Shown here one piece after another: positions 49,846 to 58,010 of a stretch of 64,000 bases of DNA. A program made the position numbers and the translations under genes. The number at the start of each line of letters is the position of its first letter. Position 1 is the stretch's first letter. This DNA is from Lachnospiraceae bacterium (GTDB lineage: Bacteria > Bacillota > Clostridia > Lachnospirales > Lachnospiraceae). Below the pieces are notes generated by a model. It had not been told where the DNA came from. It saw nothing but the letters and a program-made list of their open reading frames with translations, and did not search any database. The stretch covers positions 1-64,000 of the forward strand of contig CAJTIU010000023.1 of the NCBI GenBank assembly GCA_910576335.1. Reading direction: 5' to 3'.

Positions 49846-51516
49846 ATGGAGAAAGCATGGTGGAAGGAAAGTGTTGTATATCAGATTTACCCCAGAAGTT
49901 TCTGTGACAGCAACGGGGACGGAATCGGAGATCTGAATGGAATTACAGGAAAGCTGGATTATCTGAAGGAGCTGGGGATTGATGTCATATGGCTGTCTCC
50001 GGTTTACCAGTCGCCGAATGATGACAATGGGTACGATATCAGTGATTATAAGGCGGTCATGGCAGAATTCGGAACAATGGAGGACTATGACAGAATGCTC
50101 GGGCGTGCCCATGAGCTGGGGATTAAGATTATGATGGATCTGGTGGTAAACCATACGTCTGACGAGCACCCGTGGTTTATAGAGAGCAGATCGTCAAAGG
50201 ATAATGCATACCGTGATTATTATATATGGAAAGATGGCAGAGACGGTAAGGAGCCCAATAACTGGGGAGCCTGCTTCGGCGGTTCGGCGTGGGAATATGA
50301 TGAGAAGACGAAGCAGTATTATTTGCATCTTTTCTCAACGAAACAGCCGGATCTTAACTGGGAAAATCCACTGGTGAGAAAGGAAGTATTTGACATGATG
50401 ACCTGGTGGTGCGACAAGGGAATTGATGGCTTTCGTATGGACGTGATCAGCCTGATCTCAAAAACGCCGGGACTTCCTGACGGCAGGGTTGGAAAGAGCG
50501 GTTACGGGGATCCAGGCTGCGCCAATGGCCCCCGGGTACATGAATTCTTAAAGGAGATGAACCGGGAGGTTCTGTCAAAGTATGATCTGATTACCGTGGG
50601 AGAGTGCTCAGGCGTTACGGTGGAGGAGGCTAAAAAATATGCGTCTTCTGCTGGGGATGAGCTGAATATGGTCTTCCAGTTTGAGCACATGGATCTGGAC
50701 GGCGGCGAGAGCTTTAAGTGGAACCACAAAAAGATCAGGCTTACGGAGCTTAAGCAGGTTATGAGCAAATGGCAGACAGAGCTTGAGGGAAAGGCGTGGA
50801 ACAGTCTGTACTGGTGCAACCATGACCAGCCGAGGATGTTGTCACGCCTTGGAAATGACAGCAGTCTGTATCGTGAGCGTTCGGCGAAGCTTCTCGGGAC
50901 ATGTCTCCATATGATGCAGGGAACTCCTTACATTTACCAGGGAGAGGAGCTCGGCATGACGAATTACCCGTTCACCTCTTTGGAGGAATTCCGGGATATT
51001 GAGAGTATCAATGCTTACCATGAACTGACGGAGAAAGGGATCGTGCCGCCAGAAGAGATGTTTGATTATATCAGTTATAAAGGAAGGGATAACGCCAGGA
51101 CTCCGATGCAGTGGGATGACAGCCCTTCTGCCGGCTTTACTTCGGGAACCCCCTGGATTGCGGTAAATCCCAACTATAAGGAGATCAATGCGAAGGAGCA
51201 GATGGCGAGAGAGGATTCTGTGTTCCGCTATTATCAGAAGCTCATAAAGCTCCGCAGGGAGCATGAGATCATCGTATACGGGGATTACAGACTTCTTCTG
51301 CCAGACAGCGGGGAGCTGTATGTATATATGCGTTCCCTGGGTGAGCAGAGACTTCTGGTGGTCTGTAATTTTACAGAACAGGAAACGGCATACCAGATGC
51401 CGGATGAACTGGAGAGTGGGAAAGGCCGGGTGCTGATCTCCAACTATGACAGGGAGACGCTGGAGCCATCCGCGACCCTTGCGCCTTACGAGTGCGCGGC
51501 GGTATTATACGGATAA
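49846..51516 (+). CDS. GH13 alpha-glucosidase / oligo-1,6-glucosidase
   Basis: 556 aa, cytoplasmic, GH13 subfamily 31 type. Catalytic triad visible: Asp199 in GFRMDVI, Glu253 in VGECSG, Asp327 in NHDQPR; region I DLVVNHTS. Cleaves alpha-1,6 (isomaltose, dextran oligosaccharides) or alpha-1,4 glucosides or the glucose-fructose bond of sucrose; which one is not clear. AGGAGG precedes the ATG. With GH36 and the importer it lets the cell use raffinose-family or starch-derived oligosaccharides. Confidence 0.93.
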   Translation: MEKAWWKESVVYQIYPRSFCDSNGDGIGDLNGITGKLDYLKELGIDVIWLSPVYQSPNDDNGYDISDYKAVMAEFGTMEDYDRMLGRAHELGIKIMMDLVVNHTSDEHPWFIESRSSKDNAYRDYYIWKDGRDGKEPNNWGACFGGSAWEYDEKTKQYYLHLFSTKQPDLNWENPLVRKEVFDMMTWWCDKGIDGFRMDVISLISKTPGLPDGRVGKSGYGDPGCANGPRVHEFLKEMNREVLSKYDLITVGECSGVTVEEAKKYASSAGDELNMVFQFEHMDLDGGESFKWNHKKIRLTELKQVMSKWQTELEGKAWNSLYWCNHDQPRMLSRLGNDSSLYRERSAKLLGTCLHMMQGTPYIYQGEELGMTNYPFTSLEEFRDIESINAYHELTEKGIVPPEEMFDYISYKGRDNARTPMQWDDSPSAGFTSGTPWIAVNPNYKEINAKEQMAREDSVFRYYQKLIKLRREHEIIVYGDYRLLLPDSGELYVYMRSLGEQRLLVVCNFTEQETAYQMPDELESGKGRVLISNYDRETLEPSATLAPYECAAVLYG

Positions 51517-51587
51517 AGAACTGCCGCGAAACAATATGCCTCTTTTTCAGCCAAAATCCGCACATGCTTTGTTGCTGGCAGAGATGG

Positions 51588-51603
51588 TTCAAACACGCTC
51601 TAG
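51588..51603. repeat. family 2 MITE-like element, right end only
   Basis: TTCAAACACGCTCTAG followed by TATAACC, the complement of the GGTTATACTAGAGCG ends seen at 1252 and 35901. The rest of the element is gone, consistent with deletion in this decaying segment. Confidence 0.5.
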
Positions 51604-51656
51604 TATAACCAGGAAAGCAGACCAGTGAAACGTAAGGTTATTTAAATTGGGCTATA

Positions 51657-52097
51657 CTAGGAAAGGGGAATATTGCAGCAGCGGCAGATGACCTCCACAA
51701 TGGCATCTATAGGCTCGGTCTTTCCGTCTGCCTCCCACTTCAGGAAGACATTAAGCAGTGCGCCACCGTAATAGTACAGCTCATAGTGGGAGCGTGGATA
51801 GACCGGGTCAACGAACCGGATCATATAGTCATTGATGGCGTCAATCATCAGGCAGTAGAGGCTGGCGCCCGCCAGGGTGAGAAAAAATTCGGCATACTGG
51901 TCAAAGAACAGGAAGGCGTGGCGGACATGCGCTGCATCGTAGAAGCTGTCTGTTCCGAGGGAACGGCTGCATTCCTCCAGATAGCTCTCGATAATCTCAT
52001 GCAGATAATTATTCAGGGCATCTGTCTTGGACTGGAAATAGTGGTAGAAAGTCATCCGGGAGACGCCCGCTTTCTTAACAATATCGGAGATCGTAAT
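51657..52097 (-). pseudogene. TetR-family regulator truncated at its N-terminus
   Basis: Reads ITISDIVKKAGVSRMTFYHY onward to the family C-terminal domain (146 codons). A normal protein would carry about 20-25 residues before ITISDI; here an in-frame TAG replaces them at 52098-52100. The helix-turn-helix is incomplete and has no start codon in place (the first ATG is within its recognition helix). The break coincides with the start of a beheaded degV fragment on the other strand. Confidence 0.8.
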
Positions 52098-52100
52098 CTA

Positions 52101-52341
52101 CAGGGGAAGCATGAAGAAGATCGTGCCGCAGCTTGTGAAGGATTACATTGCCGAGAAAAGCCTTGACACGGAGGAAATGTGGCTGATTCATGCCCCGGGG
52201 CTTGACCAGGCAATTATGAACCAGGCAGAGGAAGCGGCCCGCTCGTGCGGGATGAAGAAGGTCACCTGGGTTAAGACAGGCGGCGTTATCACCACACACG
52301 GTGGACCGGGAGCCTTCGGAGTTGTGGGTGTCATGAAATGA
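52101..52341 (+). pseudogene. C-terminal fragment of a DegV-family fatty-acid-binding protein
   Basis: Open frame RGSMKKIVPQLVKDYIAEK ... MWLIHAPGLDQ ... VTWVKTGGVITTHGGPGAFG, the end of a DegV (EDD fold) protein, about one third of its ~280 residues. An internal ATG (52111) with GGGGA could start an 76-aa peptide. DegV genes are often paired divergently with TetR regulators, so this and the tetR fragment are probably the two ends left by one deletion. It overlaps the convergent TetR gene by 11 bp. Confidence 0.75.
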
Positions 52342-52984
52342 TAAAATGCAGCATCTTCAGGAGTTTATCCTTCAGTATGTCAGAATCCAGGGACGGATTC
52401 TGACATTTTTGCTCTAGAAGATATTTAAAATAGCTTACATTGATGTCATTGATCAGTCCTATCGTCTCTTCATTTACCCTTGTATCTGTGCCAATGAGCA
52501 GTTCCAGCACTCTCAGGCAGCGTTCATGGATATTCTGCCCATAATACATGTCTTCGATCTCCGGAGAGTATTCCTCCTGCTCTTCAGGGAAAAGCTCATA
52601 GTACTGCTTCATGATTCTGGTCAGATTCTCACTATGCTTTCCGAAGAAGAAATTATAGAAGATTTTCGGCTTACGAAAGACTGTCTGGACGAAAAAATTC
52701 CAGATTTTTATAAAAGTCTCCAGAGGTGTCAGGTCCTTTGTGCTGAGCTCGGACAGCGCTTTGCTGTATTCATTGAAATATTTCAGTGAGGAGAGAAGAA
52801 TCAGCTGGTCTACGTCCTCAAAGTACAGATAGATGGTGGAGTTGTGAAAACCCGCCTTCTCCGCGATCCTTCGGATGGAGACCTTTTCAAGGTCCTCGTT
52901 TTCAATTAATTCCTGGGCAGCTTGAATGAACCGGATGCGGTTCTGCTGCTTTAGAAGTTCTTTGTCATTGCTTGTATGATTCAT
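52331..52984 (-). CDS. TetR/AcrR-family regulator
   Basis: 217 aa, intact. HTH at 25-65 (KVSIRRIAEKAGFHNSTIYLY). C-terminal ligand domain is helical and aromatic-rich (IWNFFVQTVFRKPKIFYNFFF). Target unknown; a TetR-like dyad lies in the promoter of the M24 peptidase at 53547-53577, 560 bp away and divergent. Confidence 0.88.
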   Translation of the reverse strand: MNHTSNDKELLKQQNRIRFIQAAQELIENEDLEKVSIRRIAEKAGFHNSTIYLYFEDVDQLILLSSLKYFNEYSKALSELSTKDLTPLETFIKIWNFFVQTVFRKPKIFYNFFFGKHSENLTRIMKQYYELFPEEQEEYSPEIEDMYYGQNIHERCLRVLELLIGTDTRVNEETIGLINDINVSYFKYLLEQKCQNPSLDSDILKDKLLKMLHFIIS

Positions 52985-53381
52985 AAAATATACCAGATCC
53001 TTTAAATATTTTCATCATCCTGTCCCGGTATATAAGAAATTATATTCACAGCCAGTGAAATCTGCCGTGAGTACCGCAAAAGCCGCAGCCGCAAAGCAGC
53101 ATACTCCCTTATGCGGCTGTGCGCATCATGTTATGCTGTGCGGCAGATTTACCTGGCGCGCAGTATAAGAGAGAGGATGATACCAGTTATTATAACATAA
53201 AAGTATAAAGTTGTGTGTCATGTTATTATTCACGGGTTATGTTCTGGATGGTTTCAGAAGCATCCCTGCTCTTGCCAGCACTCCCTGCCACTGTCTTTCA
53301 TTCAGGAATACAGGACGCTCCATCTGCTCCCCGGTATGGATTCAGCCCATGGTATTCGCTTGGCACTTGCCCCGGGCGTTG
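52985..53381. other. intergenic region with a long family 3 hairpin element
   Basis: No intact gene. GCCAGTGAAATCTGCCG (53051-53067) and CGGCAGATTTACCTGGC (53141-53157) are inverted repeats with 15 of 17 matches, enclosing AGCCGCA/TGCGGCT arms: a ~107-bp hairpin of family 3. The rest (53200-53381) is GC-richer and may be further debris of the remnant at 53382. Confidence 0.5.
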
Positions 53382-53495
53382 TTACGTCTTGTGGCCGCCC
53401 TCCTGCCGGATCCAGTAGGAATCCTCAAGACTAAGCTCCCTGCAGACCCGGAACACTGCATACCGGTTCGTCTGGGACAGCCGGAGGGTATTCAG
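53382..53495 (-). pseudogene. short protein-gene remnant (HipA-like?)
   Basis: A 37-codon frame on the minus strand reads LNTLRLSQTNRYAVFRVCRE then LSLEDSYWIRQEG and stops. The LSLEDSYWI word recalls a motif in HipA-like proteins of Clostridia, from memory only. Neither end is intact. Confidence 0.25.
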
Positions 53496-53504
53496 TAAGG
53501 GCTA

Positions 53505-53577
53505 TTGACAAGGAAACTTTAGATGTTATAATGAAACCATGACTGGACACTGGTTTAGACCTTGGTCTAAGACAGTG
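53505..53577 (+). promoter_or_regulatory. promoter and dyad operator of the M24 peptidase
   Basis: TTGACA (53505-53510), 16-bp spacer, TATAAT (53527-53532). Downstream of the start site, TTAGACC-TT-GGTCTAA (53555-53570) is a perfect dyad, flanked by CACTG and CAGTG, making a ~30-bp symmetric site typical of TetR-type repressors. Confidence 0.65.
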
Positions 53578-53625
53578 ACTGAAATATTGTACAGAGAGCA
53601 TATTTTTGGAAAGGAGATTTAGTAA

Positions 53626-54726
53626 ATGAATAACGAAAGGATAGCCAGAGTATTAGCAAAGATGGAGGAGAAAGGGCTGACGCAGCTAATTGTGTCCGAC
53701 CCGTTAAGTATCCGTTTTCTCACAGGAATCATGGTAAATCCGGGAGAAAGGCTCTATGCCCTGATTCTTAAGTCAGACGGAGAGCATGTAATGCTGCTCA
53801 ATTATCTTTACTTCGTGTCAGACACTGGATTTAAGGAGGTATGGTTCAGCGACATGGAGGATCAGATTTCTATTATTGCGGAGCAGATTGACCCTGAGAA
53901 GACACTCGGAATCGACAAGACATGGCCTGCACGCTTCCTGATCCCGCTGCAGGAGAGGTGTCCGGGGCTTAAGACCATATGGGGCTCGGACTGTGTTGAC
54001 GGCGTCCGCGCCGTGAAAAATGAAGAAGAGATTCGGATTATGAAGGAGGCTTCTGCCATTAACGACAGCGTCATGGAGAAGGTAAAGGCGTATATCAAGG
54101 AGGGCATGACCGAGAAACAGATTGCAGAATTCATTGACAGCGAGTTTATGAAGGCCGGCGCCAGCGGGACAAGCTTTGATACCATTGTCTGCTTCGGGCC
54201 GAACGCTGCAGACCAGCACCATGAGCCAAGTGATATAAGAACTCTGAAGGCAGGGGAGTGTATCCTGATTGATATGGGATGTGTATGGGAGGGCTATTGT
54301 TCAGACATGACAAGAACCTTCTACTGTAAGGAGGCTTCTGCCGAGGAGCAGAAGATTCATGACATTGTCCGTGAGGCAGTCCAAAGGGCTGAATCCGTAA
54401 TCAGGCCGGGAGTGCGTTTCTGCGATATTGATGCACAGGCGAGAGATTATATTGAAGAGAAGGGCTACAGCGAGTACTGGAAGATCCGCCTTGGACATTT
54501 CATCGGACAGGAGGATCACGAGTACGGCGATGTCTCTCCGATTAATAAAAGTACTGCAAAGCCCGGCATGATCTTCTCCATTGAGCCAGGTATCTACATA
54601 GAGGGAAAATACGGAGTCCGCATTGAAGATCTCGTGCTGGTGACAGAGGACGGGCATGAGCTTCTGAATGCGGTTGAGAAGAAGTGGCAGATTGTAGGAA
54701 TTACTACAGGATTTGAAGCATGCTAG
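53626..54726 (+). CDS. M24-family aminopeptidase (Xaa-Pro type)
   Basis: 366 aa: creatinase-like N-domain (1-130) and pita-bread catalytic domain. Metal ligands visible: Asp in IDMGCVWEG, Asp in CSDMTRTF, His in LGHFIGQ, Glu in FSIEPGIY, Glu in RIEDLVLV. Removes N-terminal residues before proline or hydrolyses X-Pro dipeptides. AAAGGAG precedes the ATG. Single gene behind a repressor-type dyad; followed by a gene remnant. Confidence 0.93.
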   Translation: MNNERIARVLAKMEEKGLTQLIVSDPLSIRFLTGIMVNPGERLYALILKSDGEHVMLLNYLYFVSDTGFKEVWFSDMEDQISIIAEQIDPEKTLGIDKTWPARFLIPLQERCPGLKTIWGSDCVDGVRAVKNEEEIRIMKEASAINDSVMEKVKAYIKEGMTEKQIAEFIDSEFMKAGASGTSFDTIVCFGPNAADQHHEPSDIRTLKAGECILIDMGCVWEGYCSDMTRTFYCKEASAEEQKIHDIVREAVQRAESVIRPGVRFCDIDAQARDYIEEKGYSEYWKIRLGHFIGQEDHEYGDVSPINKSTAKPGMIFSIEPGIYIEGKYGVRIEDLVLVTEDGHELLNAVEKKWQIVGITTGFEAC

Positions 54727-54729
54727 AAT

Positions 54730-54996
54730 CCGGCTTCCTATGAAGCTTTTTTGAGGCTGAACAAGGAGTTTCAAGAAAGATTTGTCGAATTCTGTACGGG
54801 AGTGCGGAAAGATGACCTGGTGTAATTCGAGACCGGGAAATTTGCAGATGTGGAGATCCCGAAGATCGGCTGCCAGTTTCCGGGGCAGGGCGAAACCCTG
54901 AAGAGATGCCTGGAAGAACGGCCGGATGGAATTATTTTAAGCCCGATTAATTCAGACCAGATTGCCCAGAAGATTGATGGAAGAAGCAAACATTAG
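54730..54996 (+). pseudogene. decayed gene remnant with sugar-binding-domain-like end
   Basis: One frame reads ASYEAFLRLNKEFQERFVEF ... VRKDDLV, TAA at 54823-54825, then FETGKFADVEIPKIGCQF and RPDGIILSPINSDQIAQKI to a TAG at 54994. The second half matches the start of type 1 periplasmic-binding/LacI sugar domains (PDGIIL.P.NSD.IA). No start codon or ribosome site fits. Probably two broken pieces or one gene with a nonsense codon. Confidence 0.4.
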
Positions 54997-55059
54997 AGCC
55001 GCAGAGTCTTCCGGCATATGGAGCGGCGGTTTATGTATGAATAGCTCATATTAAATGAC

Positions 55060-55121
55060 TTGACAAATCAGGTCTACTAATATAGACTAATTATAGGGGT
55101 CTATATTAGTAGACCTGATTT
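55060..55121 (+). promoter_or_regulatory. promoter and nested-dyad BlaI operator
   Basis: TTGACA (55060-55065), 17-bp spacer, TAGACT (55083-55088). Two 23-bp arms (55065-55087 and 55099-55121) are exact complements around 11 nt. Each arm holds the half-operator GTCTACTAATATAGAC, itself a near-dyad. The site covers the whole promoter and is 34 bp before blaI, as expected for autorepression. Confidence 0.8.
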
Positions 55122-55154
55122 GATATATGAGAATTAAGTAGGGAGAGATGAGAT

Positions 55155-55520
55155 ATGGAAGATTTAAGATTATGTGACAGTGAATATCGCTTTATGTGTC
55201 TTGTATGGGAATTATCCCCTGTGCGCAGCGGCGATCTGGTAAAGGCCGCCCAAGAACAGCTGGGATGGAAGAAGTCTACAACGTATACGGTGATTAAGAA
55301 GCTGGAAAAGCGGGGGTTCTTAAGGAATGATACGGCTCTTGTGACGGCGCTGGTTCTGAAAGAGGAATGCCAGGCGGCGGAAACCGATTACTTTATGAAT
55401 AGGACATTTGAGGGATCCCTCCCGAAGTTTGTGGCAGCTTTTTTGGGGAACCGGAAGATTTCGGAGAGAGAGGCGAAGGAGATTAAGGCGATGATCGATT
55501 CGCACAGGGAACATTCCTGA
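55155..55520 (+). CDS. BlaI/MecI-family repressor
   Basis: 121 aa winged-helix repressor (SEYRFMCLVWELSPVRSGDLV; GWKKSTTYTVIKKLEKRGFL) with the C-terminal dimer domain. It would be cleaved when the following M56 receptor senses a signal. No beta-lactamase gene is adjacent, so the signal and target may be wall stress or another antibiotic. Tight operon with blaR (12 bp gap). Confidence 0.92.
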   Translation: MEDLRLCDSEYRFMCLVWELSPVRSGDLVKAAQEQLGWKKSTTYTVIKKLEKRGFLRNDTALVTALVLKEECQAAETDYFMNRTFEGSLPKFVAAFLGNRKISEREAKEIKAMIDSHREHS

Positions 55521-55532
55521 GGAGGATGAGAT

Positions 55533-57623
55533 ATGAACGGAATATGCAGAGTATTTTTAGCAGTTTGCAATATGTCGCTGACTGTCGTATTTGTAATTGC
55601 GTTGGTATTGCTGGCAAGGATGCTTATGAAGAAGATGCCTAGAAGATTTTCATATTATCTGTGGGTTATTGTTGCATTTCGGCTGATCTGCCCATACTCA
55701 TTTTCCAGTACAGTGAGTATCTTCAATCTGGATGTGTTTGGAGGATATATGACAGGAAATCAGGCGGAGTGGATAGATGCTGCAGAGATGTTTAACAAGG
55801 GAGAGAGGCAGGGCCTGGAAGGTATATCGGAAGAAGAGGATATATTTGATATAGAAAACATGCTGGGAGAAGAGGATATCTTGGGGATAGCCGGCGATAC
55901 AGAAAATGGCGGTCCAGTTGAGGACAACGGAACAGCTTTGGCAGAAAAGGCGGAGGATACTGCGGGCGGCAGGAAAGATTCTAAGGTGTGGGACCGGGAG
56001 GAAACAGGATTAGAGTTACTGGCAGGCATATGGCTATTGGGAGCGTCAGTTTTTATGGGGATTCAGATATATTCATACCGGAGGCTGCGAAGGAGCGTTG
56101 CAACGGCCGTCCGGTATGATGAGGGAATCTATGAATGTGAGAATATTACGGTGCCGTTTGTGATGGGCTTTTTTAAACCGATCATCTATCTTCCGTTTGG
56201 CATTACAGAGAGTGAGAGGAATGCTATTCTCATCCATGAGCAGAACCATGTGCGCAGGCACGACTACCAGATAAAGATGCTGGCTGTATTGATTCTTTCA
56301 GTATACTGGTTTCATCCGTTTGTCTGGCTGACATATTATCTGATGTGTGAGGATATGGAGATGAGCTGCGACGAGAAGTCTATACAGACATTGAACGGGG
56401 AAGGAAGGGGGGCTTACTGCCAGGCGATGCTGAACCTTGCGTCAGGCAGAGCAGGACTGGACCGGCTGCTGTCAGGCGGGGCGGCGTTCGGCGGTTCTTC
56501 TGTGAAACGTCGGATCAAGAATATACTGAACTTGGGGAATCCGAAGAAACAGGCGGTGGTTCTTGGCATTGTATTGTGTATGCTAGCCGCCTGGACAGGT
56601 CTGGCCAACGGGCAGCAGGATGTTCGGATACGCTGTGTGAAGGAGTCGGGTACGGGAGATATTGAATATGAATACAGGCTTGACGGGAAGATACGAAGCT
56701 TTCTGATCTACAAGGAATATTATCAGGAAGGTGAGATGCGAAGTTATGAGGTCGTGAGGGCGGATGACCTTACTGAGGCAGGTGTGAACAGGAGCGGGAA
56801 GCTTATCGTGGGGGCGGAACGGCATCTGTCTGACGGAAGAGCTGTATTTTTGAACAGGTTTGAAAGCGAAGAAGAATCGGTCAAAAATGTAAATTCATAT
56901 GAAACTTTGGGATATTATGGATACCAGGGAATTGCTGAGGATTATTATCTGGAAGGCCAGACTGGATGGCAGGATCTGCAGGAAGGCCAGAGCATTGTGC
57001 TGGCGGCATGGCATCTTCTGGGAAACGGACAGAGTGAATTTGGAAGACCATCCTGTCAGGAATTTATGGATGCAGAGACGAAACAACGCGCGTTGGAGAA
57101 GAATATGGGGGAGATTCTGTATTATCTCGTATTTTCCGAAAAAAGCGCAGAAGAACTGAAAGCAGAATATGCGGTATCTTCTTACGCCAGATCGTTATAT
57201 GAGGCTAAAAATCCATATATAGGAGATGCGGCGGCCGTTGGAAAACTGATGAAATGTATGGGGATATTTCCTGATATGAAACGGTCGATAGAGCTTCAGA
57301 CAGAAGAAGAGCCGTATGTGCTTACGATCCATTATGAGGAACGGCCGCAGGACGAGAAAAGCTTTCACTGGCAGATGGAGAAGAAGGCAATTCTGCTTTT
57401 GTGCCTGATAGAGAATGCGGGCAGAGTTGAGTGGACTTATCCTGAAGGGCAGGAAGAGCGCAGATTTGGCTGTGACAGGGAGCAGGCGGCCAAAAGGATT
57501 GGGGTTAAGGAGACCGGGGACATCGGAAGATTTGCAGATTCGAAAAGCAGTGTACAGCAATTGCTTATAGAATATATGCCGTACATTTATCCGAAATCTG
57601 TGATCGAGGAAATTGGATCTTGA
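55533..57623 (+). CDS. BlaR1-type M56 membrane metallopeptidase with DUF4825 tail
   Basis: 696 aa. N-terminal TM helices (about 5-55), an acidic loop (75-155), a TM at 163-180, then the zinc peptidase motif HEQNHVRRHD (about 234-243; HExxH) followed by more TM. After a TM near 345-360, an extracellular region (365-690) replaces the penicillin-binding domain of BlaR1; it includes a DUF4825-like segment (YIGDAAAVGKLMKCMG). It should sense an external signal and cleave BlaI. GAGGATGAG precedes the ATG. Confidence 0.88.
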   Translation: MNGICRVFLAVCNMSLTVVFVIALVLLARMLMKKMPRRFSYYLWVIVAFRLICPYSFSSTVSIFNLDVFGGYMTGNQAEWIDAAEMFNKGERQGLEGISEEEDIFDIENMLGEEDILGIAGDTENGGPVEDNGTALAEKAEDTAGGRKDSKVWDREETGLELLAGIWLLGASVFMGIQIYSYRRLRRSVATAVRYDEGIYECENITVPFVMGFFKPIIYLPFGITESERNAILIHEQNHVRRHDYQIKMLAVLILSVYWFHPFVWLTYYLMCEDMEMSCDEKSIQTLNGEGRGAYCQAMLNLASGRAGLDRLLSGGAAFGGSSVKRRIKNILNLGNPKKQAVVLGIVLCMLAAWTGLANGQQDVRIRCVKESGTGDIEYEYRLDGKIRSFLIYKEYYQEGEMRSYEVVRADDLTEAGVNRSGKLIVGAERHLSDGRAVFLNRFESEEESVKNVNSYETLGYYGYQGIAEDYYLEGQTGWQDLQEGQSIVLAAWHLLGNGQSEFGRPSCQEFMDAETKQRALEKNMGEILYYLVFSEKSAEELKAEYAVSSYARSLYEAKNPYIGDAAAVGKLMKCMGIFPDMKRSIELQTEEEPYVLTIHYEERPQDEKSFHWQMEKKAILLLCLIENAGRVEWTYPEGQEERRFGCDREQAAKRIGVKETGDIGRFADSKSSVQQLLIEYMPYIYPKSVIEEIGS

Positions 57624-57799
57624 GGGGAATATACGAGTTCCCGGTGAATTTGCGATTATTTTACGGATCTAAAGATAAGAGCAGCAGGCAGCTGTATCCT
57701 ATTTGCGATGCGGCTGCTGCGGGCGGCGGTATAGAAGGATTACGGATATTAGAGGAAAATTTACTTTTCCCGGACGAAGAGATAGATCAACAAAGAGGG
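57624..57799. other. short gene-less stretch after blaR
   Basis: An open frame continues through here (RLFYGSKDKSSRQLYPICDA...) and into the palindrome, but has no ribosome site, no recognisable domain and ends in repeat-derived codons. I see no gene. It may be the worn end of an earlier neighbour. Confidence 0.3.
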
Positions 57800-57839
57800 G
57801 TTGGGGACGGGGCATTTTTAAAAATGCCCCGTCCCCAAC
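57800..57839. repeat. GGGGACGGGG palindrome, subtype A copy 5
   Basis: Perfect 40-bp palindrome (GTTGGGGACGGGGCATTTTT arm). It is the only copy on the accessory side and is followed within 20 bp by a family 4 hairpin, GTTACTG...CAGTAAC (57856-57882). Confidence 0.95.
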
Positions 57840-57855
57840 TTGCATATTTCCTGCC

Positions 57856-57882
57856 TGTTACTGTTCACTCCGTGACCAGTAA
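57856..57882. repeat. family 4 hairpin
   Basis: GTTACTG-TT-CAC-TCC-GTG-AC-CAGTAAC, a small symmetric hairpin matching the core at 5389-5419. Confidence 0.55.
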
Positions 57883-58010
57883 CCTTCGCAAATCCATCTT
57901 AAATTCGCTTCGCCAGCCCTTTTTGATGAATTTATGTTTTTGCCCTGGAACTCACATATTTCCTGCCTTCGAATATACTATACCATTAGTATTTCAAGGA
58001 GGATTCATAT

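Noticed and set aside
1654-57839. CRISPR-like repeat array
   Set aside because: The palindromes are kilobases apart, not spaced by unique 30-40 bp spacers, and no cas genes are present.
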